Shown: positions 23,816-32,443 of the stretch, piece by piece | How positions within the stretch are numbered: position 1 is the stretch's first letter | Layout of the letters: each line of letters begins with the position of its first letter | DNA from: Mycobacterium asiaticum | Lineage (GTDB): Bacteria; Actinomycetota; Actinomycetes; Mycobacteriales; Mycobacteriaceae | DNA length: 64,000 nt | Assembly (NCBI RefSeq): GCF_001673315.1 | Contig: NZ_LZLQ01000118.1 | Coordinates: 1 to 64,000 of the forward strand | Reading direction: 5' to 3' | Program-made: the position numbers and the translations under genes | Notes under the pieces: generated by a model | What the model was told of the DNA's origin: nothing | The model's database searches: none | The model's input: the letters and a program-made list of their open reading frames with translations, nothing else

Positions 23816-26575
23816 ATGCTGAAGGTCGCCGTCAAGATCTTCATCATGTTGGCGCTCACCTCACTGTCGTTGTGCGCTGCGGCGTATTCGCCCGTCACCA
23901 CTCCTGCGGGGCAGTCCGCGCCGCCGCAGCGCCTGGAACTGGCGAACAGCTGGACGTTGTCCCCTGCCGAGACGATCTCGGCAGACGGTGACGCACTGTC
24001 TCTGCCGGACTATGACGCCGCTGCGTGGTACAAGGTGCGTCGACTGCCGGCCACCGTGTTGGAGATACTCCGAGAAAACGGTGTCTACAGTGATCTCTAC
24101 GTCGGCCAGAACCTTCGCGACCGGGTGCCGCAGGATCTCTACAAGCACGATTGGTGGTACCGCACTCAGTTCACCGCCCCGGAAGGCAGAAAGACCTACG
24201 TGCTGGGCTTTCCCGGCATCAATTACCGCGCTGACATCTGGTTGAACGGACGCCTCGTTGCCGATCACGAGCAGGTCGTCGGTATGTACGTCGACCATCA
24301 ATTCGACGTGACGCCGCTGATCCGGCCTGGGCAGGTCAATGTTCTGGCAGTGAAGGTGACGCCGGAGCGTGCGCTGCAGGATGTGGACGGTGTCGAGTTG
24401 GCTGACAGCTGGAACGACTGGATCAACTGGGACTACCTCGGCTTTCCGCCGCCCAATGGCGACGTGGACCGTCGTGGAACGTCATTCGTTCCGGACCGCA
24501 ACGCCGGCATCTGGAAGCCGGTTTACCTGACAGCACTGGGAGCCGCGGGAATCGGTTCGGCGACGGTCAATTCAGAGCTTCCGCTACCCCTCACCGACAG
24601 TGCGCGGTTGACGGTCCGCGCGGACGTTCACAACTACAGCTCACAACGCACACGCGGTGTGCTCCGCGCCATCATCACCCGCCCAGACAACACCACCGTC
24701 GCCGCCGAGCAGCCAGTCGTTCTCGCACCCGGTGCAGATGAGCAAATCACCTTCACCCCAGATGAATTCCCCCAATTGACCTTTCAGCACCCGGACTTGT
24801 GGTGGCCCTATACGATGGGCCGGCCCAATCTGCACGACCTCCGGTTGGAGTTTCGGGTCGGCAATGAACTCAGCGACAGCCACGAACTTCATTTCGGCAT
24901 TCGAAGCGTCACCCAGCATCGCGACGAGCAGTTCTCCGGCGACGGCGGAGACTTCTATCTGGAAGTCAACGGCAAGAAGTTTCCGGTGCGCGGCGCGGCG
25001 TACACCCCTGATCTGCTCTTCAAGTACGACCCTGACCGCGAAGACGCAATCTTGCAGTACGCCAAGGATCTCGGTCTCAACATGCTCCGACTCGAAGGCA
25101 AGCTCGCCAGCGAACACCTCATCGAGAAAGCCGACGAACTCGGGCTTCCGCTGATGGCCGGGTGGATGTGCTGCAACCAGTGGGAGAAATGGGAGCAGTG
25201 GGACGCCGAAGATCACCGGGTGGCGATGGACAGTCTGCGTTCACAGGTTCGCATGCTGCGAAGCCATGCGTCGTCGTTCATCTGGGCAAATGGCAGTGAC
25301 GGGCTGCCCCCACCCGACATCCGCGCCCGATACCGGTCCATCCTGGACGAGTTGCATTGGCAGAACGCCACAGTGGATACCGCCTCCCTGCAAAGCCGCG
25401 ACAGCGACGGAATGGCGCAATGGGACGGCATCGATATGCCCGGACCGTACACGTGGCGCCCGCCCACTTACTGGTTCAGCAGGCGATACGGAGCTACCTG
25501 GGGTGCATCGGCCGAACAGGGCAGCAATGAACAGATCCCCCCGTTCGCGAGCCTGAGAAAATTCATCCCGCCCGACAAGTTGTGGCCGATCAACGACACC
25601 TGGTCCTTCCATGCCGGTGCCCAGTACAAGAACGCCGCTCTGCTGAGTGCCCAACGTTCAATCGGCATGCGCTACGGAACCTCCGACAGCGCCGAGATAT
25701 TCGCTGCCAAAGCACAATTGGCTCAGTACGAGTCCGCCCGCGCCCAGTTCGAGGCATTCGCCGCCACGGGTTGGGACAGCCACAAGATGACGATCTACTG
25801 GATGCTGAACAGTCATTGGCCATCCTTTTTCGGACAGCTCTTCGACTACTACCTGCGCCCCGGTGGGGCATATTTCGGGGCCAAGAAGGGTCTGCACCCG
25901 CTTTCGGTCGTGTTCGATTCGTATGCCGGCGGCGACGGAAACTCGGCGCGCATCAGTGTCGTGAATCAGACGCCATCCGACGAGCAAGATCTGTTCGCCC
26001 GAGTTCGCGTCTACGACCTGCAGGGGACGCTGCAGGCCGATCGCACCTCAGATCGCATCCACGTATCCGCCGGAGACGCGGTCGAAGCCATGCAACTACC
26101 CCGCGGCCTCGCAACCTCGCCGGTCTTCTTTGTCCGTTGTGAACTGACTCGCCGCTCCGGCGAAGTCGTTGCCGAAAACGTCTATTGGCAGTCCCAGCAG
26201 CCCGACGACGTCGGGGATCCGGACAACGACCGGGCGTTCGACTCGACGCAGGTGAGCTGGGCCGACATGACCGCCTTGAACTACCTGCCGCGCGCGCCGC
26301 TGAACGTCACGGCGCAACGTCAATCGGCCCCGGGGAGCGTGCTCATCCGCCTGCACAACCCGACCCAGCACGTTGCGTTCTTCGAACGCACCGAAATCAT
26401 GTCGTCCCGCGACGGTGACGAAATCCTGCCCGCCCAGTACGACGACAACTACGTCACCGTGTTTCCCGGCGAGACGGTGCAGATCCGGGGCACCATTCCG
26501 GGAAACGGTCCGTCGGCGACGTGGGTAAGAGTGAGCGGGCATAACACGTCGCCGATCACGGTTGCGGTCAGATAG
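23816..26575 (+). CDS. Secreted GH2 exo-beta-D-glucosaminidase-like hydrolase
   Basis: A 919-residue glycoside hydrolase family 2 protein with an N-terminal signal sequence (VAVKIFIMLALTSLSLCAAA), a jelly-roll domain (about 40-240), an Ig-like domain, a TIM barrel and C-terminal beta domains. The acid/base region reads WANGSD (Asp495) and the proposed nucleophile region GASAEQGSNEQIP (Glu567). The 72-residue spacing equals that of Asp469/Glu541 as I recall for Amycolatopsis CsxA. It would release glucosamine from chitosan-type chains; a mannosidase is the alternative. AGGAG lies 9 bases before the chosen ATG. The lipobox-like Cys has a poor context. Confidence 0.78.
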   Translation: MLKVAVKIFIMLALTSLSLCAAAYSPVTTPAGQSAPPQRLELANSWTLSPAETISADGDALSLPDYDAAAWYKVRRLPATVLEILRENGVYSDLYVGQNLRDRVPQDLYKHDWWYRTQFTAPEGRKTYVLGFPGINYRADIWLNGRLVADHEQVVGMYVDHQFDVTPLIRPGQVNVLAVKVTPERALQDVDGVELADSWNDWINWDYLGFPPPNGDVDRRGTSFVPDRNAGIWKPVYLTALGAAGIGSATVNSELPLPLTDSARLTVRADVHNYSSQRTRGVLRAIITRPDNTTVAAEQPVVLAPGADEQITFTPDEFPQLTFQHPDLWWPYTMGRPNLHDLRLEFRVGNELSDSHELHFGIRSVTQHRDEQFSGDGGDFYLEVNGKKFPVRGAAYTPDLLFKYDPDREDAILQYAKDLGLNMLRLEGKLASEHLIEKADELGLPLMAGWMCCNQWEKWEQWDAEDHRVAMDSLRSQVRMLRSHASSFIWANGSDGLPPPDIRARYRSILDELHWQNATVDTASLQSRDSDGMAQWDGIDMPGPYTWRPPTYWFSRRYGATWGASAEQGSNEQIPPFASLRKFIPPDKLWPINDTWSFHAGAQYKNAALLSAQRSIGMRYGTSDSAEIFAAKAQLAQYESARAQFEAFAATGWDSHKMTIYWMLNSHWPSFFGQLFDYYLRPGGAYFGAKKGLHPLSVVFDSYAGGDGNSARISVVNQTPSDEQDLFARVRVYDLQGTLQADRTSDRIHVSAGDAVEAMQLPRGLATSPVFFVRCELTRRSGEVVAENVYWQSQQPDDVGDPDNDRAFDSTQVSWADMTALNYLPRAPLNVTAQRQSAPGSVLIRLHNPTQHVAFFERTEIMSSRDGDEILPAQYDDNYVTVFPGETVQIRGTIPGNGPSATWVRVSGHNTSPITVAVR

Positions 26576-26617
26576 CCGCAAAACACCGGCAGCCGCCCCG
26601 ATCCGTCGTACCGCCAG

Positions 26618-27445
26618 TCAGGCCAGCACCGCTAGCTCGGCTGCCAGCGCATCGAGGGTCCGCAGCGTCTCGTCGCGTGGCTGACTCGGCAATTCCACCA
26701 GCACACGCTCAACGCCCAGCGGCTGATAGCCGGCGAGCACTTCTGCGCTGGCTTCACCCCACTGACATACCGTCACCGGGACGTCCGTACCGGCCATGTT
26801 GCGCAGCTCGTCCAGTGGCCACGACAGCAGCTCCGGGGACGGGCATATCGCTATCCAACCGGCGCCCAGGCGCGCAATACGCTTGAAACTGGCCGGCCCG
26901 CCGCCGACATACAGTGGCGGATGCGGCTTGGTGGCGGGCTTGGGCCAGCAGTAGATCGGGTCGAAATCTACGTATGTGCCGTGAAATTCGGCCTGCTCCT
27001 GCGTCCAGATCTCGATCATGGCACGCAACCGCTCCTCGGCCACCCGGCCGCGCACCGCGGGATCGACGCCATGGTTGGCAACTTCCTCACGCAGCCAACC
27101 CACACCCACACCGAAGCGAAAACGCCCCTCCGACACCAGATCCAGTGACGCGACCTCTTTGGCCGTCACGATGGGATCACGCTCGGGAACCAGCGCGATC
27201 CCGGTGCCCAGGACCAGCTTTCGAGTCGCGACCGCCACCGCCGTCAGCGCCACAAAGGGATCCAGCGGCCGGTAATACTTTCGAGGCAGCTCACCACCCC
27301 CCGGATATGGGCTGTCGCGTTTTACCGGGATGTGCGTGTGCTCGGCAACGAACAACGACTCGAACCCGCGCTCCTCGAGAGCCCGTCCCAGTTCCACCGG
27401 GCCAATGCTTTCGTCGGTAACGAAGGTCAGAACACCGAAGTCCAT
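26618..27445 (-). CDS. LLM-class F420-dependent oxidoreductase
   Basis: A 275-residue luciferase-like TIM-barrel enzyme of the F420-dependent type: MDFGVLTFVTDESIGPVELGRALEERGF start, FVAEHTHIP, LVLGTGIALVPERDPIVTAKEVASLD, and FGVGVGWLREEV, typical of the Rv3079c-like group. It probably uses reduced F420 on a small carbonyl or flavin-type substrate. It marks the resumption of the core gene order after the block at 15181-26617. It converges with the GH2 gene. Confidence 0.88.
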   Translation of the reverse strand: MDFGVLTFVTDESIGPVELGRALEERGFESLFVAEHTHIPVKRDSPYPGGGELPRKYYRPLDPFVALTAVAVATRKLVLGTGIALVPERDPIVTAKEVASLDLVSEGRFRFGVGVGWLREEVANHGVDPAVRGRVAEERLRAMIEIWTQEQAEFHGTYVDFDPIYCWPKPATKPHPPLYVGGGPASFKRIARLGAGWIAICPSPELLSWPLDELRNMAGTDVPVTVCQWGEASAEVLAGYQPLGVERVLVELPSQPRDETLRTLDALAAELAVLA

Positions 27446-27455
27446 CGCTCGCTTC

Positions 27456-27917
27456 TCAGCGTGGAGATGAGTCCGCGCGGTCGGCTGCGAACTGCTGCCG
27501 GGCGGCGTACAGGATCGAGCCGGCCGTGTGAAACGAGGCCGTCTCGCAGTACGCGGGATCGATGGGGAGGTTGGCTGCGCGCCGCAGCATCATCATCGCC
27601 AGCGTGCTGTTCGTGGCATACGGGATGATCAATACATTCGCGCAGGTGTCACAGCTGTTGACGCTGATCACGTGCTGATGCTTGAGTTGCCACCCCCGCC
27701 AGTTCAGATCAGGGGGGCGCTCCAGCGACGGCCAATTGACGTTGATGCCGGTGATCTCGCCGAGTCGGGTACTGAGCGCCAGCACCAGGTCGGGCAGCTC
27801 ACCGCCGATCCGATCGGTGCGCGGCCACCACGCGCCGTCGATGTCCTGGCCCAGGTCAGAGGTCAATGTGAGGCGTATGGGTGTGGCGCGCCGTCGCGCC
27901 ACGAGTGGCGCTGTCAC
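27456..27917 (-). CDS. DUF5994 family protein
   Basis: A protein of 153 residues with the DUF5994 pattern: RLTLTSDLGQDIDGAWWPRTDRIGGELPDLVLAL, then INVNWPSLERPPDLNWRGW and a C-terminal MMMLRRAANLPIDPAYCETASF segment. The family is common in mycobacteria and uncharacterised. I chose the GTG at 27917 because it overlaps the stop of a short upstream reading frame (GTGA), which has a good ribosome site; an in-frame TTG at 27977 is the alternative. It lies 10 bases upstream of the LLM gene on the same strand. Confidence 0.72.
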   Translation of the reverse strand: MTAPLVARRRATPIRLTLTSDLGQDIDGAWWPRTDRIGGELPDLVLALSTRLGEITGINVNWPSLERPPDLNWRGWQLKHQHVISVNSCDTCANVLIIPYATNSTLAMMMLRRAANLPIDPAYCETASFHTAGSILYAARQQFAADRADSSPR

Positions 27918-27949
27918 TGCATTTGGGTGATCGGACGGATGGGGTTCAT
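27914..27949 (-). CDS. 11-residue leader peptide coupled to the DUF5994 gene
   Basis: ATG at 27949 is preceded by GGGAAGGA at a spacing of about 9 bases. The frame reads MNPIRPITQMQ and stops at TGA (27914-27916), which overlaps the GTG start of the DUF5994 gene as GTGA. The gene itself has no ribosome site of its own, so translation of this peptide probably delivers ribosomes to it. Coding is inferred from signals only. Confidence 0.5.
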   Translation of the reverse strand: MNPIRPITQMQ

Positions 27950-28123
27950 CAGGATTGTTCCTTCCCACCGCTGACAACCGAACGGCTTAGTTCGCAAAGC
28001 TACGCCACCGGATTCCCCGCCAAACAGCGAGGTGGTTTGTATTCGATGCCGTCGAACCATGCGTAGTCTGGGATTAATGCCGGTTCGGCACGAGAATCCG
28101 CAAAACAAGCGAGGATAGGTTGC

Positions 28124-28357
28124 ATGGCCATACAGGACTGGCGGGAAGCTCCCGAGATCCATCCATCGGAGATCCGGGTAGGTGACGCCATCGGTACGGT
28201 GGACGCCGAGCACTCCCGCTACACCGTCAAGATGATCAGCGGCCCGCAATCGGGCGGCAAGCGCTGGACGTTCTTCGGTCGCGACGATCGCGGCCAGGAC
28301 TACGCAAGCACCTTCGGGGAGCACGATCTGGTCCGCAGGTTCGCCAAAGCTTCCTGA
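28124..28357 (+). CDS. Small hypothetical protein
   Basis: A 77-residue soluble protein starting MAIQDWREAPEIHPSEIRVGDAIGTVD, with GAGGA upstream of the ATG. It has alternating beta strands (SRYTVKMIS, KRWTFFGRDD) and a C-terminal helix (EHDLVRRFAKAS), suggesting a small beta-barrel. I do not recognise a characterised family. It is divergent from the DUF5994 leader. The 174-bp gap before it contains no other gene. Confidence 0.65.
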   Translation: MAIQDWREAPEIHPSEIRVGDAIGTVDAEHSRYTVKMISGPQSGGKRWTFFGRDDRGQDYASTFGEHDLVRRFAKAS

Positions 28358-28497
28358 CCTGCAGCGTCGACGAACACCTGCCCACCATGTCGACGAATCT
28401 TTAAGCCGCGCAGGGTGATTCGGTTACACCGCGTTCGGCCGCGGTGCCGTCGCTATGCTGGGCGGCCAACGACAGTTGCTTCACAAAGGAGTGGACG

Positions 28498-28992
28498 ATG
28501 CCCAAGTTCTCGCTGCCCGAGGACGCCCCGTCGGGGTTGACGTCGCCGGTGACGGCCAAGGTCCTCAAGTACGCGTCCAAAGGGCACGTCGCGGTCTTCA
28601 AACTGACCAACGGGCGCATCGGCAACAAGTGGCGCATCGGCGCGGGTCTGCGCAAGCCCGTCCCGACACTGCTCCTCGAGCATCGGGGCCGCAAATCAGG
28701 ACGGGAATTCACCACCCCCCTGCTCTACCTCAAGGACGGCGACCGCTTCGTCATCGTGGCTTCGCAGGGTGGTATGCCCAAAAATCCGCAGTGGTATCAC
28801 AACCTGATCGCCAACCCGGACACCCGCATTCACGTCAAAGGCCAACGCGGCCTTCAGGTTTGCGCGCGCGTTGCTACACCGGAGGAGCGGGCCGCGCTGT
28901 GGCCGCGCCTGGTCGACCTGTACGCGGACTTTGCCAAATATCAGGCCTGGACCGATCGCGAGATCCCGGTAATCATCCTGACGCCGCGCTGA
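28498..28992 (+). CDS. Deazaflavin (F420)-dependent nitroreductase family protein (Ddn-like)
   Basis: A 164-residue split-beta-barrel protein of the Ddn/FDOR-B family: TNGRIGNKWRIGAGLRKPVPTLLLEHRGRKSGREFTTPLLY, then IVASQGGMPKNPQWYHNLIANPD, the signature F420-binding stretch. Relatives reduce menaquinone or activate nitroimidazoles. ATG at 28498 follows AAAGGAGT by 7 bases. Its 3' end overlaps the convergent TetR gene by 20 bases. Confidence 0.9.
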   Translation: MPKFSLPEDAPSGLTSPVTAKVLKYASKGHVAVFKLTNGRIGNKWRIGAGLRKPVPTLLLEHRGRKSGREFTTPLLYLKDGDRFVIVASQGGMPKNPQWYHNLIANPDTRIHVKGQRGLQVCARVATPEERAALWPRLVDLYADFAKYQAWTDREIPVIILTPR

Positions 28993-29575
28993 CCGTCAAC
29001 CGGAACAGCGCGCGCTGCAATGTGGGCAAGATGTCGGTAATGGAGATCTCGCCGGCGGCGAACCGGGCAACCAGGCCGTACGCGAGGTTCGACACGATCG
29101 GCGGCAGGTCCTCGACCAGGCCGGCTTCGGCGTCGCGGAGCACCGCCATGGTTGCCGGTATGACGGCGTCCAGGCCACGGTTGACCAGACGCTGACCCCC
29201 GGGGGCCGATCGAGCGCGGAAATACGCCCGGAGCATGTCCGGGTGACGCTCCCACGGTTCGAAGATGGTGCGGAAGACGCGCATCAGTCCGTCGTACACA
29301 GATTCCTGCGGGTCGTGGGTCTGCGTCGCCAGGCCGGCGTAGCGGTTTTCGTCCATCCAGCTTTCGAGCGCGGCCAATATCAATGCATCACGGGTCGGAA
29401 AGCGTTTGTAGATGGTGGCCAGCGACGTCCGGGAGCGCCTGGCGACCTCGCGTAACTGAACTGCCTCGTAGCCGTCGGATTCCAGGATCCCCACCACAAC
29501 GTCGAGGATGACGTCGAGGATTGGATCATCGACGCGGCGATCCTGATCGCCGATCACCGCTTCAGTGCCGACCAA
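28973..29575 (-). CDS. TetR family regulator next to P450
   Basis: A 200-residue TetR protein with HTH VQLREVARRSRTSLATIYKRF and a C-terminal domain of the type found beside P450 genes (WERHPDMLRAYFRARSAPGG). The TTG start at 29575 has AAGGGG about 9 bases upstream; a GTG six codons in is the alternative. Two inverted repeats at 29602-29638, between this gene and the divergent P450, are its probable operators. Confidence 0.85.
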   Translation of the reverse strand: MVGTEAVIGDQDRRVDDPILDVILDVVVGILESDGYEAVQLREVARRSRTSLATIYKRFPTRDALILAALESWMDENRYAGLATQTHDPQESVYDGLMRVFRTIFEPWERHPDMLRAYFRARSAPGGQRLVNRGLDAVIPATMAVLRDAEAGLVEDLPPIVSNLAYGLVARFAAGEISITDILPTLQRALFRLTVSAASG

Positions 29576-29601
29576 TTTCGTGCACCCCTTGCCCTCGCCG
29601 A

Positions 29602-29638
29602 GTAACCCGGTTACCGTACCACTCTGTAACGAGGTTAC
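29602..29638. promoter_or_regulatory. Pair of TetR operators
   Basis: GTAACCCGGTTAC (29602-29614) and GTAACGAGGTTAC (29626-29638) share the arms GTAAC/GTTAC and are 24 bp apart centre to centre, about two and a quarter helical turns. They sit directly upstream of the TetR start and divergent from the P450, as expected for autoregulation and co-control. Confidence 0.7.
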
Positions 29639-29654
29639 TCAGCGCGGAGGGCCC

Positions 29655-29762
29655 ATGACCAGCTCACTCATCCCTGTCCTCCGACGACGCGCGCTAAAGC
29701 ACCGGAACCACGCTTCTCCTCGATGTGAGCAGCTGCCTGACGTTAGGACCGCCCGCGCATGA
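29655..29762 (+). CDS. Possible 35-residue leader peptide upstream of P450
   Basis: ATG at 29655 has GGAGG at 29646-29650 (short spacing of 4 bases). The frame, rich in Arg and with one Cys, stops at TGA 29760-29762, overlapping the P450 ATG (ATGA). This arrangement allows translational coupling. The sequence does not look like a known protein, so coding is uncertain. Confidence 0.35.
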   Translation: MTSSLIPVLRRRALKHRNHASPRCEQLPDVRTARA

Positions 29763-30958
29763 CCATCGCTCCCGATACCGACGTGTACTACGACCCGTAT
29801 GACGTCAACATCACCGCGGACCCCTACCCGACCTACGCCCGCCTGCGCGACGAAGCCCCGCTCTACTACAACGAGCGCTACAACTTTTGGGCGATTTCGC
29901 GCCACGCCGACGTGGAGAAAGCGCTTTCGGATTGGGAAACGTTCTCCAACAGCCGAAGTGACATCCTCGAGCTCATCCAGTCCAAGTTTCCGATGCCCCC
30001 CGGCGTGATGATGTTCGAGGACCCGCCGACTCACACGATGCTGCGTGGCGTGATGTCCCGCGTCTTCACCCCACGGCGGATGGCCGCGATCGAGGATCAG
30101 ATCCGGGCCTACTGCGTGCGGTGCCTGGATCCGCTTGTCGGTTCAGATGGATTCGACATCATCGCCGAACTCGCTTCGATGATGCCGATGCGCGTGATCG
30201 GGATGCTGCTGGGCATCCCCGAAGACGAGCAGATCGGTGTGCGCGACGCCAACGACGCCAACCTGCGCACCAGGCCGGGCACACCGATGAAGGTGGCCGA
30301 CCCCGATGCGATCGCCGATGGACGCATCTACGCCGACTACGTCGACTGGCGCGCCCAAAACCCCTCCGACGACCTGATGACCGCACTGCTCAACGTGGAG
30401 TTCGAAGACGCGGACGGCACGATGCGCAAGCTCACCCGCAAGGAGGTGCTGCACTACACGCAGGTAGTCGCGGGGGCAGGAAACGAGACGACGGGCAGGC
30501 TGATCGGGTGGCTGGCCAAGGTGCTCGCGGAGCACCCCGACCAGCGTCGGGAAATCGCGCAGGACCGGTCGCTGCTGACGCGTGCGGTGGACGAGACCTT
30601 GCGATTCGAGCCGACGGGCCCGCACGTCGGCCGCTACACCATCCGCGACTTCGAGGCTTACAACACCACAGTTCCGGCTGGTAGCGCCGTGTTGTTGCTC
30701 TTCGGTGCGGCGAACCGAGATCCGTTGCGCTACAACGATCCCGACACATTCAATCTTCACCGCGACAATATCTCCCACCTCACGTTCGGCAAAGGCGTGC
30801 ACTACTGCCTGGGCGCGAACCTGGCTCGTTTGGAAGGTCGGGTCGCCCTCGACGAGTTACTCAATCGGTGGCCGGAATGGGAGATCGACTACGACAGTCT
30901 CAAGTTGGCGCCCACCTCGACGGTGCGAGGCTGGGAGCGGCTACGCATTGTCGTGTGA
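29759..30958 (+). CDS. Cytochrome P450
   Basis: A 399-residue bacterial P450. The I-helix oxygen-binding motif reads GAGNETT, the K-helix ExxR reads ETLR, and the heme loop FGKGVHYCLGANLAR supplies the Cys ligand. No membrane anchor is visible, so it is soluble and needs external ferredoxin and reductase; none is encoded next to it. The divergent TetR gene with twin operators suggests substrate-inducible expression. The subfamily and substrate cannot be fixed by eye. Confidence 0.95.
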   Translation: MTIAPDTDVYYDPYDVNITADPYPTYARLRDEAPLYYNERYNFWAISRHADVEKALSDWETFSNSRSDILELIQSKFPMPPGVMMFEDPPTHTMLRGVMSRVFTPRRMAAIEDQIRAYCVRCLDPLVGSDGFDIIAELASMMPMRVIGMLLGIPEDEQIGVRDANDANLRTRPGTPMKVADPDAIADGRIYADYVDWRAQNPSDDLMTALLNVEFEDADGTMRKLTRKEVLHYTQVVAGAGNETTGRLIGWLAKVLAEHPDQRREIAQDRSLLTRAVDETLRFEPTGPHVGRYTIRDFEAYNTTVPAGSAVLLLFGAANRDPLRYNDPDTFNLHRDNISHLTFGKGVHYCLGANLARLEGRVALDELLNRWPEWEIDYDSLKLAPTSTVRGWERLRIVV

Positions 30959-31000
30959 CCGTCCGGGAATTAAACGCCCGCCGCCACGGTAGAACAACGC

Positions 31001-31423
31001 ATGAAACTCAACGACGCCGCACGTCAACTCATCGGCAAGGGCGCGGACGCGACTTTGGTCACCCTCAATCCCGACGGGTCCCCACAGGTAAGCCTCGTTT
31101 GGATCGCACTGCAGTCCACGCCTGACGGCGACGAATTGGTGAGCGCACATTTGGCCGAGCACAAAAAAGTGCGCAATGTCCGACAGGATCCCCGAGTGGC
31201 GGTGACCGTGCTCTCCCCCGACAACCCGGGGCGGGCCATGCGGCCTTACCTTGCCATCAATGGGACAGCACGGGTGGTCGAGGGCGGCGCCCCCGAGTTA
31301 CTGAAGGAACTTGCGCAGACGTTGTCCGACCCAGACGTTTTTCCGCCGGAAGGCGCACCCCCGGGATACCTCACCCGCATCCGCATCGAGAAGGTCGGCG
31401 GCATCGGACCCTGGGCGTCCTGA
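31001..31423 (+). CDS. PPOX-class F420-dependent protein
   Basis: A 140-residue split-beta-barrel protein (FDOR-A/PPOX type) with TLVTLNPDGSPQVSLVWIAL, the KKVRNVRQDPRVAVTVLSPDN segment and a C-terminal RIRIEKVGGIGPWAS. Members bind F420 or flavin and reduce diverse substrates. It lies 42 bases downstream of the P450 and may be co-transcribed with it. It converges with the DUF4267-like gene with one base between them. Confidence 0.85.
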   Translation: MKLNDAARQLIGKGADATLVTLNPDGSPQVSLVWIALQSTPDGDELVSAHLAEHKKVRNVRQDPRVAVTVLSPDNPGRAMRPYLAINGTARVVEGGAPELLKELAQTLSDPDVFPPEGAPPGYLTRIRIEKVGGIGPWAS

Positions 31424-31424
31424 G

Positions 31425-31820
31425 TCAGCTTTCGGGCGGCGCGACCACCTGCGTCCGGCGTCGCGCCGCCCCCCACAAACCGACCCCGATACCCACCGCA
31501 GCGCCCCCGAGTCCGATGGCACGTTGAGCCGGCTTCATCTGGTCGTGCACGCTGAGCCCGCCGAGTAAGTCAGCCGCGTCGGCACCACCGGAAGCCAGGA
31601 ACCAGCCGCGGGTGTTCTTGCCCCGCAGAGCCGAGACGGCGAGCAATCCACCGATCAGCGCGTCGCGGTAACCCATTGAGCGCAACAACAATTGCGCAGT
31701 TGCCGTCTGATCCTCCGGATCACCCCACAGCTTGTTCGCCTTGATCGGGTCGACGAGAAATGAGATCCCCGAGGCGAACCGGATGCTGCCGGCGACCAGC
31801 GCCGCTCGATCAATCGACAT
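31425..31820 (-). CDS. DUF4267-like membrane protein
   Basis: A 131-residue protein with three or four hydrophobic segments (AALVAGSIRFASGISFL, RDALIGGLLAVSAL, RAIGLGGAAVGIGVGLWGA). The internal pattern MGYRDALIG...RGWFLASGGADAADLLGG resembles DUF4267, which has no known function. The tail is basic (ARRRTQ) and probably cytoplasmic. It lies downstream of the PPOX gene at 31851 on the same strand. Confidence 0.65.
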   Translation of the reverse strand: MSIDRAALVAGSIRFASGISFLVDPIKANKLWGDPEDQTATAQLLLRSMGYRDALIGGLLAVSALRGKNTRGWFLASGGADAADLLGGLSVHDQMKPAQRAIGLGGAAVGIGVGLWGAARRRTQVVAPPES

Positions 31821-31850
31821 GTCGGCAGCTTAGTCCGCGGCTGTCCTATC

Positions 31851-32345
31851 TCACCGAGCCTGGCGCGCCGGCAATTTGTGGTTGTCCCACGTGATCAGAC
31901 GGTCGGGCTGGAAGACCACCCAGCGGGCCGATCGTCCGCTGGCGGTCTGCGGGTACCGCACCGGCTCCGCGCTCTGCGGTTCCCCATGTCCCCCTGCGTA
32001 TTTCGTGCCCATCTGCCAGCGCACCTCTTCGAGATGCGGATCGGCGTTTTCCTGTTCGGCGTTTTCCAGCACTGTCGCGCGCCCCTGAAACATCGCGCCC
32101 ACGAGTTCGGGGAAGCGCTCGTTGCGGTCAACCAGCACGGTGCACTCCGGATTGCGGCGCAGGTTCGCGATCTTCTGGCCGCGGCAGTAGAAGTAGACCC
32201 GTCCGCCCGCCCAAGCGAACCACAGCGGCGTGACGTTGAGCCGCTGACCCGGTCCCACCGTGGCGATCCGCATGTTCCATGACGAGGTCATCAGCTCGTC
32301 CAACTCTTCGGTGGTCAAGCTGAGCGCGGCGGGTATTCGGGCCAT
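31851..32345 (-). CDS. PPOX-class pyridoxamine 5'-phosphate oxidase-like protein
   Basis: A 164-residue split-barrel flavin/F420-binding protein: RIATVGPGQRLNVTPLWFAWAGGRVYFYCRGQKIANLRRNPECTVLVD, then a strand with MFQGRATVLE, and the C-terminal FQPDRLITWDNHKL. The ATG at 32345 is preferred because GGAGGGG lies about 6-10 bases upstream. It is divergent from the SPFH gene. The biochemical role is unknown. Confidence 0.85.
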   Translation of the reverse strand: MARIPAALSLTTEELDELMTSSWNMRIATVGPGQRLNVTPLWFAWAGGRVYFYCRGQKIANLRRNPECTVLVDRNERFPELVGAMFQGRATVLENAEQENADPHLEEVRWQMGTKYAGGHGEPQSAEPVRYPQTASGRSARWVVFQPDRLITWDNHKLPARQAR

Positions 32346-32443
32346 CGCGTCTCCCCTCCTTCGGTTCGGGTACTGGCAGCACATCCATGATGTAGAGGCC
32401 AGAATATGGATGCCCATGACACATAAGCAGAAGGAGAGCAGGG

